This document shows, piece after piece, positions 33,616 to 46,065 of a stretch of DNA of 64,000 nt (position 1 is its first letter; each line of letters begins with the position of its first letter). Below the pieces are notes generated by a model, which did no database searches, was not told the DNA's origin, and worked only from the letters and a program-made list of their open reading frames with translations. The stretch is from Cavenderia fasciculata. Lineage: Eukaryota > Evosea > Eumycetozoa > Acytosteliales > Cavenderiaceae. The DNA lies in NCBI RefSeq assembly GCF_000203815.1, contig NW_004457735.1:2294001-2358000 (forward strand). The letters run 5' to 3'. The translations under genes were made by a program, and so were the position numbers.

Positions 33616-33791
33616 AATAGAAAAGAAGAAGAAGAGATAATGAAAATAGTAATAAAAATAATGAATAAAAAAAATGGTTTTCGAAGAAGATGATCATTAT
33701 CTTTTTTTTTTTTTTCAAAGGAGACCAACCATTTGATAATATCTTATCTTTTATTTGTATTATTTATTTGTTTTTATATATATTTATACAT

Positions 33792-35992
33792 ATGATGGTA
33801 GAATCATCACAAGATTTAGACAAGACAACAGGAGATATATCAGTTGATAATACTGATGTTGATAGTTTGGCATGGGCACGATTGATGTCTTTGAACCCAG
33901 AGTTTCCTCACATTTCACTTGAAGATGATGAATGTTCATTTGGTAGAGGTTCTCAACACAAAGTAGTCATTCAAGATAAAAAGATATCTCTTAATCATTG
34001 TAAAATATATAGAAAACAAGTTGATGGTGATTTTAAAATATTTTTAGAAGATTATAGGTATGTAACAAAAGAAGTAGAAAGAGTAGATCTATATATATTG
34101 TTGTTTGTTTGTTTGTTATTAACTCTTTCTTCTTCTTTTTGATTTCTTTTTCTTTTCTTCTATTTAGTTCAAATGGTACATTTGTAAATAGTAAAAGAGT
34201 AGGAAAAGGAAATACAATTACATTGGTTCATGGTAATGAAATATCATTGACTTCGATAGTAGATTTGAACAATCAAAGTAGAATTGTTTATGTTTTACAT
34301 GATTTGGAAAAGTTGAGACGTGATGCAGAGGAGGAAAGAGCTCGACTTGAAAGAGAAGAAGAGGAAAGAAGAAAGGTGGAAGATCAAGAGGAAGGTCATA
34401 CTCAAATCATTGATGATATTTCAATGAGTGACTTGCCAGTTACTCCAATCAAATCAAATAGTAATATTAATACAGTGACTACACCAGTTACTCCTCTTGT
34501 AAAAGATTCAACTACTTTGGTAACAAGTGGTAGTAATCTAATGTCAATCAAGAAATCAAGCAGTAAAGGATCTTTTAAGCAACAACAACAATTAAATACT
34601 TCAACTTCTTCTGCAACAGACAATTCTGTTGATAAAACTCCAGTATCTACACCAACCAAAAGACAATCAAGTGGAAATATCGTCTCTTCCCCTTCTACTA
34701 GTACTACAAGTACATCAACTACTACAACTACTGCTGCTCCAGATTCAAAAAGAAAAAGAGATGATGAAATGGATGATACATCTACATCTACATCAACATC
34801 AACAACTAGTACAACAAATACTTCAGTAGTAATTGATCAAGTTAAAAAGGCACAAAAAATAGATCATGATACAATGGAAGATAATTTAATGTGTGGAATT
34901 TGTCAAGAAATCATTCATAAATGTATTACTCTTATTCCATGCATGCATAATTTCTGTGCCTGTTGTTATGGTGATTGGAGAGCAAACTCTTCAGATTGTC
35001 CACAATGTAGAACTCCTGTCAAATCTGGTCAAAAGAATCATGCCATTAATAATCTTATCGAATCTTATCTTCAAAAGAATACAGAAAAAAGACGTGATCC
35101 AGAAGAACTTAAAGATATGGATCAAAGATCTAAAATTACTGATGAAATGGTAAGAAAAGAAAAAGAAAATTCATCTAAAAGTTTACTTTACTTACTTTTT
35201 ATTTATTATTTTTTTAGTTAACAAAAGGTGTATTAAACAAATCAAATGGAAAATATTATAATGATGATGAAGATGAAGATGATGAATATGATGAAGAGGA
35301 GGATGAAGAGGAAGATGATAAGTGTGTAAATTGTACAACTCCTGCAAGTGATGGATTTAAATGCCCTCCAAATGCAATGCATAGAACTTGTTCAGCTTGT
35401 TATGAATTATTCCCAAGTAGAACTCCAAATATTTATCCTGATCAATGTAAATCAAATATTAAAATATTTATTTATATATTTATATATAACTAATTTTTTC
35501 TTCTTTTTCTATTTTTGTTTAGGTGAATTTTGTATGAGACATTTTTGTCAAAAATGTTATAATAATGGACATCTTAGAAGATTGGCAGATATTAATGCAG
35601 GTGGAGTTGTACCTAGAAATACATTCTCTGGCAATCAATTTGAAATCAAGATTCTTACCGATTATTTACAAGAAAAAAACAAAATGGTTCAACAATTATA
35701 CACAGAGGTTATCACTCAAATCGATCAAGGAATCATTAAAAATGCAGACATTCAACCATTAGCACCAGGAAGACCAGAGATCAAAGGAGAACGTATCACT
35801 TGTGATCATTGTGCCAAGAATATTTTTGCTCAAGCTCTCTTTGCCTATCGTAAAAACCTTCCTAAGGATCAACTACCAGCATACGCTCATGCCAGAGATA
35901 AATGTTACTATGGAAAAAATTGTAGAACTCAATTTAACAAATTTGATCACGCTAAAAAGTTTGATCATATTTGTGATCAAACTAAATTCTAA
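33792..35992 (+). CDS. chfr: CHFR, FHA-RING checkpoint E3 ubiquitin ligase
   Basis: Exons 33792-34057, 34168-35149, 35218-35446 and 35523-35992 give 648 aa. FHA domain ~30-120 (ECSFGRGSQHKVVI, ISLNHCKI, SSNGTFVNSKRVGKGN); an acidic/Ser/Thr-rich middle; RING ~330-370 (CGICQEIIHKCITLIPCMHNFCACC...CPQCR); a Cys-rich domain; and a C-terminal PBZ finger (~619-645, CYYGKNCRTQFNKFDHA then FDHICDQTKF). The PBZ binds poly(ADP-ribose). CHFR delays mitosis under microtubule stress by ubiquitylating Aurora/Plk kinases. The ending is almost the same as in human CHFR. An in-frame extension upstream of 33792 is only AT-rich leader. Confidence 0.96.
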
Positions 35993-36077
35993 ACAATTAA
36001 AAAGAAAAAAGAATTAAATGTTAACATATATTACTAAAACCAAATTTTAGATAGAAAAAAAGAGATTTATTTTTGAT

Positions 36078-37065
36078 TTATTTAAATTGTGTTGAATTAC
36101 CATTATAATAACTATTTTTGCCATCATCTTGAGCTTTATCTTCTTCATCATGATTTAATTGATGTATAGATGATTTTTTACCTCTTTTCTTTAGACTAGA
36201 TTTTTCTTCATCTTCCTTTTCCTTTTTACTCTTTTTAGTTGATGATGATCCACCAGTAGAAGTGGTTGAAGTGCTACCCAAAGAATGAACATTACCAGTA
36301 TTTCTTGTAGTTGATGATGATGAAGAAGAGGAAGATTTGTTTTCACCAGTTACTTCACCTGGAGCTGGATACCAAAATGGGCTAAATACTTTTGATGCAT
36401 AACTCTTGATTGATGAAAAGTATCCACCTTCTTTTTCTTCTTCTTCTGTGGTTGCCTTTCCAGTACTAGCAGTATAACTGGGCGTAGAAGAGGAGGATGG
36501 AGCAGCAGTTTCAGATACTGGTGCGGGTTTTGGTTTTACATTACTATCCAACGAAACAAGAATAATGGTTGCAGACGGTATTAAATCCAATTGTCTAAGT
36601 GTAGAGTCCATATCTGAATCAAAAAATATACGTTTTGGGAATGGTACCATAATATAATATGCATGTTTTCCATCATTTCTATGCTAAAGGAAATAAATGG
36701 TAAATATAAAAAGAAACGAAATTTCGATATTTGATTATCTTTTTGTTTTCGTACCTTGTCAATGAATCTTTTAAGATCACTTAATTTATCATTTGGTGAA
36801 AATGTTTCTTTTAATGCAAATCCATTTGTTAATTTACAATTAATAATTGTAGATGTAATTGGTGCTGGTGGTGATGTTGGAAGCTTATTTGTAGTAGGAG
36901 TTGGCTTTGGTGAGGTAGTTTTTGGAACTACTTTAACTGGTTCTGTTGGTTTTTTCACAACTGGAGTAGTAGAAGTAGTACTAGTTTTTGGAACTGTTTT
37001 AATTGGTTCTGTTGGTTTTTTTACATTTGTATTTGTTGTTGGTGTTGTTGTAGTTGGTTTGGATA

Positions 37066-37097
<32 letters not shown>

Positions 37098-37678
37098 GTA
37101 GTTGGCGAAGTTGTTCTATTATTATTATTAATTTGATTATTATTATTATTTTGATTATTTGATTGAGATGCACTAAATGCTTGTAGATAAATTGCCATTA
37201 ATTGTTGTTGTTGTTTTTTAATATTATTATTAATTGCTTCCAACATTAGATTCTTATCAATGACTTGTTCCAATGTACCTTCAAGCTTTTGATGAAGAAC
37301 ACCATTTAACCCAATAAACAATAATGTAGGTACTTTATCAACGGCATCTAGAAATAACTATACATTAGAGAATAATTTATGCTACTGTTTGTCTATTCTA
37401 TACGTACAAAATTGTTGTAAAAGGTTTGATTCTTCTTGAGCAATATCAAGTTTTAAAACAACAGAAGTAAGTTCAAGTGATTTAAATAAATCTTGGTCAG
37501 TAGACAAGAGATTTAAAACATCTTTTGAAGCATCGTCATCTGAATGAACCACTACAATAAACAATAAACTCTTTTGTTTAGCATAGTTTACTGCATCATT
37601 TGCTGTACCTTTAAAAAAGATTGACTTTTCCTCTTCTACTTCTTTTGTTGTTGTTGTTGTTTTATCTTCTTCACTCAT
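36078..37678 (-). CDS. UBX-domain p97 adaptor (UBXN4-like)
   Basis: Exons 37678-37408, 37347-36755 and 36683-36078 give 489 aa. N-terminal thioredoxin-like (UAS) domain ~18-135 (IFFKGTANDAVNYAKQ, KLDIAQEESNLLQQF, VDKVPTLLFIGLNG), a long Asn/Thr/Pro-rich linker, a UBX domain ~260-330 (CKLTNGFALKETFSPND, MVPFPKRIF, IPSATIILVSL), then a Ser-rich tail with basic stretches. UBXN4 (erasin) recruits p97/VCP in ER-associated degradation. No hydrophobic hairpin like that of animal UBXN4 is obvious, so ER anchoring is uncertain. The gene converges on CHFR with only 85 bases between the stops. Confidence 0.85.
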
Positions 37679-37976
37679 CTTTTCTCTTTCTGTTTTATCT
37701 CTATAATATATTATTAATATTTGTTTAAAATCACTCTATGCCACCTCACCTTTTATTTCATTTGAATTTAATTAAAGTTTGACTTGAAGTTCAATTTTGT
37801 TAAAAATTATTCGGTTATTGTTTTATATTTATTTAATTATTTTATTTATTTTTAAAAATACAATGGAGATACATAATGGGAATTTGGATTGGTATTCTTT
37901 TCTTTTTTGATTTGGAAAAATGATCTGGTTGGTTTATCTTCTTTTCTTCTTTGTTTCTTTCTTTGTTCTATTTTAT

Positions 37977-38954
37977 TTATTCGCCTAATAAAACTTTAAT
38001 CTTATCCAATTCATCACGTAATTTGGAATCTGAAGGTTCCAAACGAATAGCTTGAACAATACATCTTTTAGCCGATTCAAATTGTCTATTGAGAGAGTAA
38101 GCTTGTGACATTCTAAAATAGAATTTGGCACTGCTGCCACCAAGTTCTAGTATTTTTTCGCAATTGGTCAATGCTCTCTTTCCATCCATCAATTTTATGT
38201 TACATGTTGCCAAATTTAAATATAATACAATCAATGCGTCTCTTTGAATCTTTGTTTGATCTTCATTTAATATTAATGTATAATTTGGATCTCCTAATAT
38301 CCATATTCCCTAAAAAAAAAACAAATAAATATTAATATTATTAATATTTCATTCCCTCATCAAATCCATTATTATTCTTACTTTAATATAATATTTCATT
38401 GCCAATTTAAATTTCTGTTGATTAAAATAATTATTACCTCTATCTTTTTCTTTTAATGATTTTGAAATTAATCCTTGGAATGAATTATAATCCTAAATAA
38501 TATTAATAAAAAGAATGGTGATTAGTTATCGAGGTACTTTATCATTTCTTGTTTTAGGTTTCATTCATACATGTAAAGTATCAAGTTTAAAAGAAATTAA
38601 TTGAATTTTATAAATGACAGAAGTATTGGGAGGTATAAAGGGAGGTAGACCATGTTTACCAAAAGCATAACGTTGAGTTGATACAATCTCTGCCTCTTCA
38701 CCTACACGCATTGATTTGACAGCCAATTCAACAGCATCAATTGATGCATGTGTTCCCAATTGAAAGGTGAATGGGGTACCTTTGAGTTGAACGTTTGAAT
38801 CGAATAAATGTCCATTTGAAAGATATGCTTCATATAGAATGCTTACTATAGCATTCGATGGTACTTGATCACCACTTCCATCTTTAAGTACTCTTTTAAT
38901 CAAACATCCATCATTATCTAAATGTATTCCTAACTTTTTTTGTGGTGATGTCAT
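37977..38954 (-). CDS. FKBP-type domain with TPR repeats (FKBP8/AIP-like)
   Basis: Exons 38954-38571, 38492-38382 and 38309-37977 give 275 aa. An FKBP domain fills ~5-125 ([57 protein letters not shown]). Where active FKBPs have a Trp at the pocket floor (GWE) this protein has DAVE, so peptidyl-prolyl isomerase activity is doubtful. TPR motifs follow ([57 protein letters not shown]). This layout fits Hsp90 co-chaperones of the FKBP8/FKBP6/AIP group. No C-terminal membrane anchor. Confidence 0.87.
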
Positions 38955-39320
38955 AACTATCTAAATATTTATATATATATCTCTTATCTCTTCTCTTATC
39001 TATCCTCTCTCTCTATATATTATATTATATTCTTCTTTTTATTGAATGATCTCTCGTTTCTCTCTAACACGTGTGTTCTAATTTAACTTCAAAGAATCTT
39101 TTCTTTTGCTCAAGATCACACATGGCAGCTCTGACAAACAAAAAATAATGATAATTATTAAAATCAAATGTTTTTTTGTAGAGTCCACATTCCACATCTT
39201 GTAAATCTATTTTTAAATCAATCAATAATAATAATAAATCTATGTTTTGATGATATATATAATATCTTCTTGTTTTGAAAATTACAATTAATTTATTACA
39301 TTCTAATATAGTTTTTAGTA
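38955..39320. other. Intergenic, no feature seen
   Basis: Between the FKBP-TPR start (-) and the lipase end (-). Contains CT runs at 39005-39015 and AT-rich sequence. No gene. Confidence 0.5.
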
Positions 39321-40849
39321 TTAATTTGAAGTATATTGGAGTAAGTATTGAGTAACTTCTTGGTATACATCGAGGTAGGCATTTTCACCCCAAACGAAAT
39401 CGAGATGAGAGTAACCTTGGATATACTTGTTGTAGAGGAGTGTTGGGAGTTGTGGAATGAGCCATTGGACATCGACTGGATCGGCGAGATAATCGTTGGA
39501 ACCGTAAAAGATGATGACTGGAGCATTAAAGGCAGAGATGTTGTATTGTGGTGGTGTGGCTTGACCATAGTGTGCCAAGTTACCCTTGGTACCATAATCA
39601 AACTTTTGGTAGCCAGTCTTGACGGCTTGGCTCCAATGGAGAACGTTTTGGACCGAGGTACCTCCTGGTTCGTGGCTCATGTATACTGGGAGACGGGTGC
39701 TGTTGATGTTGGCGGTATCCCAACCCATGATGAGAGCCAATGAGTTTTGACAGATCGATGGGTCAAAGGTACAGATGATTTGGAGGAACTTTTGCATACC
39801 CGGTGTTTGGATGAGGAATGATTTGTCACCCAACAAAACAAACAAATCGGCAACATCATACTTGGCCAACAAGTTGAGGAAGGTGCTCTTGCAATGAGTG
39901 ACACGTACCACTGGAGCCAAAGCAACAAACAAGTCAATCTTGGAGGCAAGAGTTTCATTGGCAAATCCAATGAATCCCATTGTAGTACCTTGGGAATGTC
40001 CAACATATGATATCTTACTGTTACCAGTAACTCTCAATACATAGTTCATTGCTGTTGGTAAATCATATTCTGCCATTTCATCAAATGAAAATTGCCAGTA
40101 CTAAAGAAAGAAAAAGAAAAAGAAAAATAGATAGATTAGAAAACTTGAGAAAGAGATATATAGATATATATATAATATTATCTTTATATTTACTTCAACT
40201 TGATCACTAGTATAATAAATATTTGTGTTACTAAGGTAGGTACCACGAACATTGTTAATCCAAACATCAAAACCAGCGTCGGCCAAAATAAAGCCTAAAC
40301 TTTGGTAGACGTTTTCTTGATTGACCCAACTGACACCAATATCCTCTACACCATGTTGAAGAAGTACTGCTGGCTTTCCATTGGAACGGTTTGGATTTGG
40401 ATTTGGTTGATATCGTCCTGCTGGAATTCTTTGAATTGAAAGCTTAATCAAATAAATAAATAAATAAATAGTTAGTTACCAAGTTCTATTGTATTAAATA
40501 TTATATTATATAATGGGGTTAACATACGATGTATCCATCTGGAGTTACAGCAACATGTTGTTCAACAGGGTAACCTCTTGCTTCAATCAATTCTGAAATA
40601 GAAAATGGAATGAAATCAAATGAATATTAGATATCAATATGATGATTGCTTGTTTTTTTTTAGTTGATTGATTCTATGATACGTACGAGTAATGTTTCTA
40701 TTTAAATCGGGATTTGAGCCTCCAAGTTGTGAAAGTATTAAATCATATAGTCTTGGATCGATAGCCTTGACTGATTCTATGATTGATGTTGATGATACAA
40801 TCGATACAATTACAACAAATAATAGTAAAAGTGATTGTACAAACTTCAT
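39321..40849 (-). CDS. Secreted/lysosomal acid lipase family protein
   Basis: Exons 40849-40687, 40592-40528, 40442-40194 and 40100-39321 give 418 aa. Signal peptide (FVQSLLLLFVVIVSIVSS), then the AB-hydrolase-associated lipase region (ARGYPVEQHVAVTPDGYILSIQRIP), the oxyanion segment PAVLLQHGVEDIG, FDVWINNVRGTYLS, and the nucleophile GHSQGT (Ser ~195). The catalytic Asp lies in YGSNDYLADPVDV and the His in YSHLDFVWG. This matches lysosomal acid/gastric lipases, which split cholesteryl esters and triglycerides. Conserved FDEMAEYDLP is present. Intact and codon-optimised in its last exon. Confidence 0.94.
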
Positions 40850-41515
40850 TTTTTTTTTTATTAAATCTAAGTAAAGAAAATACTACTTATTTCTATCTCT
40901 CTACTCTCTCTCTTTATATATCTTATCTTTTAAACGTGAAATTACAATGATTAAAAAAAAAACAGTTAGGGGGACAAAGAGGGTGCGAAAAAGTTAACTG
41001 ATTTTTGTTGATTGAATTGTTGTTTGATCTCAGTCGTTCTGTATTTATACTGTAAAAGAGTAGAAAGTGAATAGTTATTGTATATTTTCGATGCTGACTT
41101 TCATTTCGGTATTGCTACTCAATCATTACATGTACTCAGTCAGACTTGTATTTACGCCTTTATTTCTTGATTCAACCATGCTAAAACAAAATATCTAGTC
41201 AACATTCAACGAAACCCTATGGTGTCATGCCCGTGAAAACAGAGTCGTTGGACAAATAAGATATTCTTACAAATTTTCGACGGTCGATGATGAAAGATCT
41301 TTCAAGTTTGGCAATAAACAGTAACTGAGCGTGAAACCAAGAACTTTGTAAGAAATAAGCAACAGAGTAATCGATCGTAGCTGATAACTTTAAAGAAAGA
41401 TATTTTTCATTCTACAAACGATGGAATTTATTTATTAATAGAATAGAGTGCAGAACAAAGAATAGATAACACTCGCTCGATGATCAAATGATGATGTAAC
41501 AAATTATTTATTGGT
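40850..41515. other. Intergenic region of raised GC content, no gene
   Basis: The 41030-41400 part is less AT-rich than usual intergenic DNA, with short former-coding-like stretches but no long frame or domain on either strand. It might be decayed gene sequence. Nothing specific can be supported. Confidence 0.4.
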
Positions 41516-42243
41516 TTATTGAGGAAGTGATCCCTCTACAAACATATTGCTGTTGTCATCGTAAAAGACAGTTTTCGAGGTATCAGATGTATAGGTAAGG
41601 GTGAGAGCTTGGCTAGAGATATCAGAGATGACAGAACCATTGTCAAACTCGGCAAAGGTAAAGACGGACAAGGTGACCAATGGAGTGAATTCAGCGGTTT
41701 GGTTGGTCAATACGGTGGCGGCGTTGATTTCACCTTCTACTACGGCTCCGTTGACAGTGGCAAGTTGGGTGAGACCAAAAGTTAAGGGATCACCATAATT
41801 GTTGACAGTTCCATAGTCTGTGATAGAGACACCGTTGGGAGTATCGAAATAACCAGCTGCATTGAATGGGTATTGATGACCTTTACTGGCATACTTGACT
41901 GAACTTAATCTAGATATTTTGGCACCGTTCTGGATATTGGTACTACTAGCATAAATTCCATAATTTTCTTGCCATTGAACTTCGTTGGTTTCAAATGGTT
42001 TAAAGGTAACCCAAAGAACATTTCCAACAGTACCAGAAACAGATTTAACTATAAAGATTTTTTAAAAAAAAAATTAAGATTGACATTTTTTTGATTAGGA
42101 TTATTTATTCTTTGTATAGATTTGATTGGATTGATTTTTAGGTTGAAAGACTACTACTTACCTATACAAACTTTTTCTTGAGCATTTGCTAATGCTGCCA
42201 AACCAGCTTGTGAGAATTGAAAGTCTAAAGTATAAGTTGTCAT
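41516..42243 (-). CDS. Unrecognised intact protein, beta-rich
   Basis: Two exons (42243-42162, 42048-41516) give 204 aa. There is no signal peptide or membrane segment. The sequence alternates Thr, Val, Ser, Asn and aromatic residues as in beta-sandwich proteins (for example GNVLWVTFKPFETNEVQW and TPLVTLSVFTFAEFDNGS), with a GYFDTPNGVSITDYGTV stretch. It is intact, with codon choice like a well-expressed gene. I do not recognise the family. Its small size and lack of any targeting signal suggest a cytosolic single-domain protein; a bacterial- or fungal-shared family is possible but not shown. Confidence 0.75.
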
Positions 42244-42583
42244 TATTTTAATTTGTGTGTATGTGATATGTTTATCTATTAGATATAATATGTGTTTGTG
42301 AATGTAGATGATTGATGGTTATGAATTTTTTTAAATCCCTTTAATGAATTCATTGGAAGAAGTTGAGTTGATGATATTTTCATTATTAAATAATTATATT
42401 TCTCAATCAACGATTCATTCGCTAAACGGATACACATACTGTACCAACCACCCATCATGGGGCAAAGTGAACACGTGTGTTGATTGAGGAGCCAATCGAA
42501 CCGACTCATCGAAAAACCATTTTGTCAAGCAAATCGAATCGGTGATCACCCAACACTGATCCCATTTTGGTTTTTAGCCAGCG

Positions 42584-42724
42584 TCACATGCCGATCATGT
42601 ACACGATACCATCATCCATCGTTGTGTAATATTTGCCAACACAGGTGGCCTCACTCACACACTGTACACAATCAGGCAAAATCAATACGACGACTAGAGT
42701 GACGATTGATAGGTAGATAGTCAT
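42584..42724 (-). CDS. Possible small secreted peptide
   Basis: 46 codons from an ATG at 42724: a good signal peptide (IYLSIVTLVVVLILPDCVQC) followed by ~22 residues with one further Cys (SEATCVGKYYTTMDDGIVY). Local GC content (42400-42720) exceeds that of the flanks. Either a small secreted protein, a first exon of a decayed gene, or chance. No homologue is recognised. Confidence 0.35.
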   Translation of the reverse strand: MTIYLSIVTLVVVLILPDCVQCVSEATCVGKYYTTMDDGIVYMIGM

Positions 42725-42962
42725 TTTCGATCGTCGTTTACCAAAAAGATGATGATGGTTTAATATCAAGGAAGAAGTAGAAGTTCTTCCAATCTTATTG
42801 GTTAAACAAAATGATATTTTTTTTATTTTGATTTCTGTTGATTCATTAAATATATTATTTACATTTACATTTTTGATTGTGTGATTGATATCATTTTTTT
42901 TTTTGATAGGTACAGTTTGGTTTTGTCTTTTTTCTTTTTTTTTTTTAATGTTTTATAAATTA

Positions 42963-45625
42963 TTAAAATAATTCTAAAACTTTAATATTTCCTTGACTAT
43001 TTGCAGCCAATAAAATGTTGGAATCTTTTTTCCAACAAACAGAACTAACAAATTGAGTTCCATCTTCGTCGGTTTCTTCACCACTGCCAGAATTGGCACC
43101 AAATCTGTGAGTGACGATTGGTTTTGACAATGCTTTGTAATATGTATATACACCATTATTTTCACTTCCACAACAAATATAATCTCCATTGACCGCCAAA
43201 CCAACAAAATTCTTTTCATTTGAATGTCCACTATAAGTTCTAACACATGATTCACTTGCATTTACATTCCAAAGTTTTAATGTACTATCAGTTGATCTAA
43301 ATTAAAAACAAAAAATAATTTAATTAATAAATGAATAAAGTATATCTTCCAAACTTTTCTATATTTACGCTGAAATAATTTCATCCTTGTTCATAAATTT
43401 AACATAACTAACAGCTTTTCTATGACCTTTAAATACTGAAACTGCTGTAGTTGGTTGTCTAAGGTCATAATAATGAATATGATGATCTAAAAATTAAATG
43501 AATAGTATTAATATTATTTCTTTCTTTTTGTTTTTTGTTTTAATTTTAATTTTTTTTACCAGCAGAACCAAAAGCAATTAAATGAGAAAAAGAAGGATTA
43601 AATTTAACACAACAAATATTAGCTTTACTTTCAATAGTTGTTAAAGCCTTTTTTTGAGTGGTTGACCATAATTTTACTTTAGTGTCATCGGATCCTGATG
43701 CAAATTGAGTTGGATCAGTTCTAGAAAAATCGACACTCCAAACTCTTTTTTCGTGTTCTTCCATCATTGCCATTTCTTGACCAGTGTTTACATCCCACAA
43801 TGTAATGATACCTTCATAGTCTGATGAAGCAATTTGATTTTTAAAATAAGTGTTCCAACTGAGACAACTGATTTTCGAACGACAAACCATTTCCTTGACC
43901 GGTGCATGAACATCTACATCTTTCATTGTCACTTGAGAAAATTCAAAAACCTTGATCTTTTTAGTGACACCAGCCGTTGCAAAGAATTCATCGTCCTTGT
44001 CAAATTCAATTGAACTAACTATTGAACTTGTATTGAATAAATCTCCATACTTTAATGTTGATATTACTTTGAATTCATTGTATCTTGTAAATCTTGAAAG
44101 GTTCTTTGAAAATGTTAATAACCCTCTACTATTATTCATTTTTCTATTCATTTGATCTTCCATTAATAATAAATCATTTGATAATGATGATGAAGATGAA
44201 GTAGATGATGAAGATGATGTATTATTATTATTGTTGCCATTGGATTTTGAATTATTATTATTATTTTCAATTTCTAAATATAAATGGAAAAGAGATATTA
44301 ATATTTAATTGAATAGTTTAAACTCATTTCAATCTTACCATTATAAGTTGAAAAATAACAATTTTGTAAATCCTCCAAATGAGTATCAATTTTTCTTTTC
44401 TTATTTTCAAGTTTTTGATTTTCTTTACTACTATCCTTTGTTTGTACATTGTTAACTGCCGTCGTAGTTGAAGATGAAGATGAAGATGAAGAGGAAGAAG
44501 TAGTGGTCGTAGTAGTAGAAGAAGAAGGATTTGAGTCTGACGTCAATTGTTGTTGATTTGAAGTTTCATTTTCTATTCTTGAAATGTCTTGTTCCAACAA
44601 TACGATTTGTTTCTTTAATTGTTTATATGCCTCCATCTTTTGTCCCTTTGTTTTTGTTAAAAAATCCAATAATATTTCATACTCTACTTGTTGGTCTTGC
44701 AACTCTAACAATTTTTTCTTTTCCATCAATGTTGCCATAATATTGTTAATGTCAGTGATCGATATATTTTCATGTGTAATCGTATTTTGAAGTTGTTTAA
44801 TTGGTGGAGTCGTTGCAAGATGACTATGTGAAAACTTTTCAACCATTGTATTTACTTAAAGTAAGTAAAAAAGAATAAAAGTAAGTAAGAAGATGTACAT
44901 TATGATGATTGATGAATTGTCAAAACACATACAAGCAAAGTTTGGAAAGATTTGATCTCTTGTTAAATAATGTAAACATATTGGACAAGATGTTTTATCT
45001 GTAATTTGTGTAAGAATACATTGATAACTTTTGGAAATGAAAAAAAGAGAAGAAGAAATGAAAATACATTAATAAATATTCATATTTAATCATCATGTGA
45101 CATGTCACATGTGAGATAAATGTTTGATTCAATCAATAAGACATACCAAAAAGAATGACCACATCTTGTAATAAATGGTTCTTTAATGATTTGGAGACAT
45201 ATAGGACATGACAGTGTATCATCAATATCCTTTGGAGTGGCAGCTGCACCATTTGAATTTTTGGAATGTTTGTTTGGTTGAACTATTGCTCCATTACTAC
45301 TGCCTTGTGAAGATGATGACGACGACGATGTATTATTGTTATTATATGAAGATATAGTCAATGGTCTCTTGTTGTTTGAATTCTTTACTCCATTTGCTGT
45401 AGTACTATTACTATTGTTATTGTTATTGTTATTATCGCTTGTTACAGTTGTCGGTTCAGATGTTGATGAATCTCCACTGCTACTGCTGCTATTGGTTGGA
45501 GACTCTGAAATGGTAATAGGTGAAGTACTAGTTGTTGTATTGTTGTTATTGTTGCTGTTAGCTGTTGTACTAGAGGAGGAAGAGGAGGAAGTGGAGGGTG
45601 TTGTACTACTAGTAGTGGTCTCCAT
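42963..45625 (-). CDS. cop1: COP1-like RING/coiled-coil/WD40 E3 ubiquitin ligase
   Basis: Exons 45625-45147, 45027-44933, 44854-44339, 44273-43560, 43486-43369 and 43296-42963 join in phase to 751 aa. After a Ser/Thr/Asn-rich N-terminus come a RING (~140-182: [24 protein letters not shown]...CPICLHYL then FPNFALN), a coiled coil (~205-265), another low-complexity linker, and seven WD40-type blades (~415-751; for example [41 protein letters not shown]). The order RING, coiled coil, WD40, and the post-RING PNF motif are diagnostic of COP1 (RFWD2). COP1 marks transcription factors for degradation in plants and animals. Head-to-head with the methyltransferase gene. Confidence 0.92.
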
Positions 45626-45660
45626 AACCGAAATGATAAAAGAAAGAAAGATTAATCTCT

Positions 45661-45697
45661 TAATCTAATCTAATCCAATCTAATCTAATCTAATCTA
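45661..45697. repeat. TAATC pentamer repeat
   Basis: Seven tandem TAATC units with one variant (TAATCC), in the 440-base divergent region between the COP1-like and methyltransferase starts. It would lie in the COP1-like 5' leader. The rest of 45626-46065 shows no gene. Confidence 0.8.
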
Positions 45698-46065
45698 AGA
45701 GGTGTGTGATAATACTGTAATAATATAATAGTATAATAATAAGTATCTTCTTCTTTTGGTTTTGTATATTATTCGTGAATTAATGCAAACACATTTCAAA
45801 CAACCAAGCAAAGAAGAAGAAGAAGTTGTTTTATCTGTTTGACAAAATTTCAAAAATAAATTAAAATTAATATTTTGAACTTGAATGATGTTAACTTGGA
45901 ATCTGGGTTGTCGTCTGTTCACACATACGCTTAAATATCTATAATTTAAATATCTATCAATCTATATATATATATCAGATCGGGTAATTATTTAATGAAA
46001 TGATTGATATTAATTAATACTACAATGTAAACAAAACTAACTTTAAATGACTATTTATTAGATAG

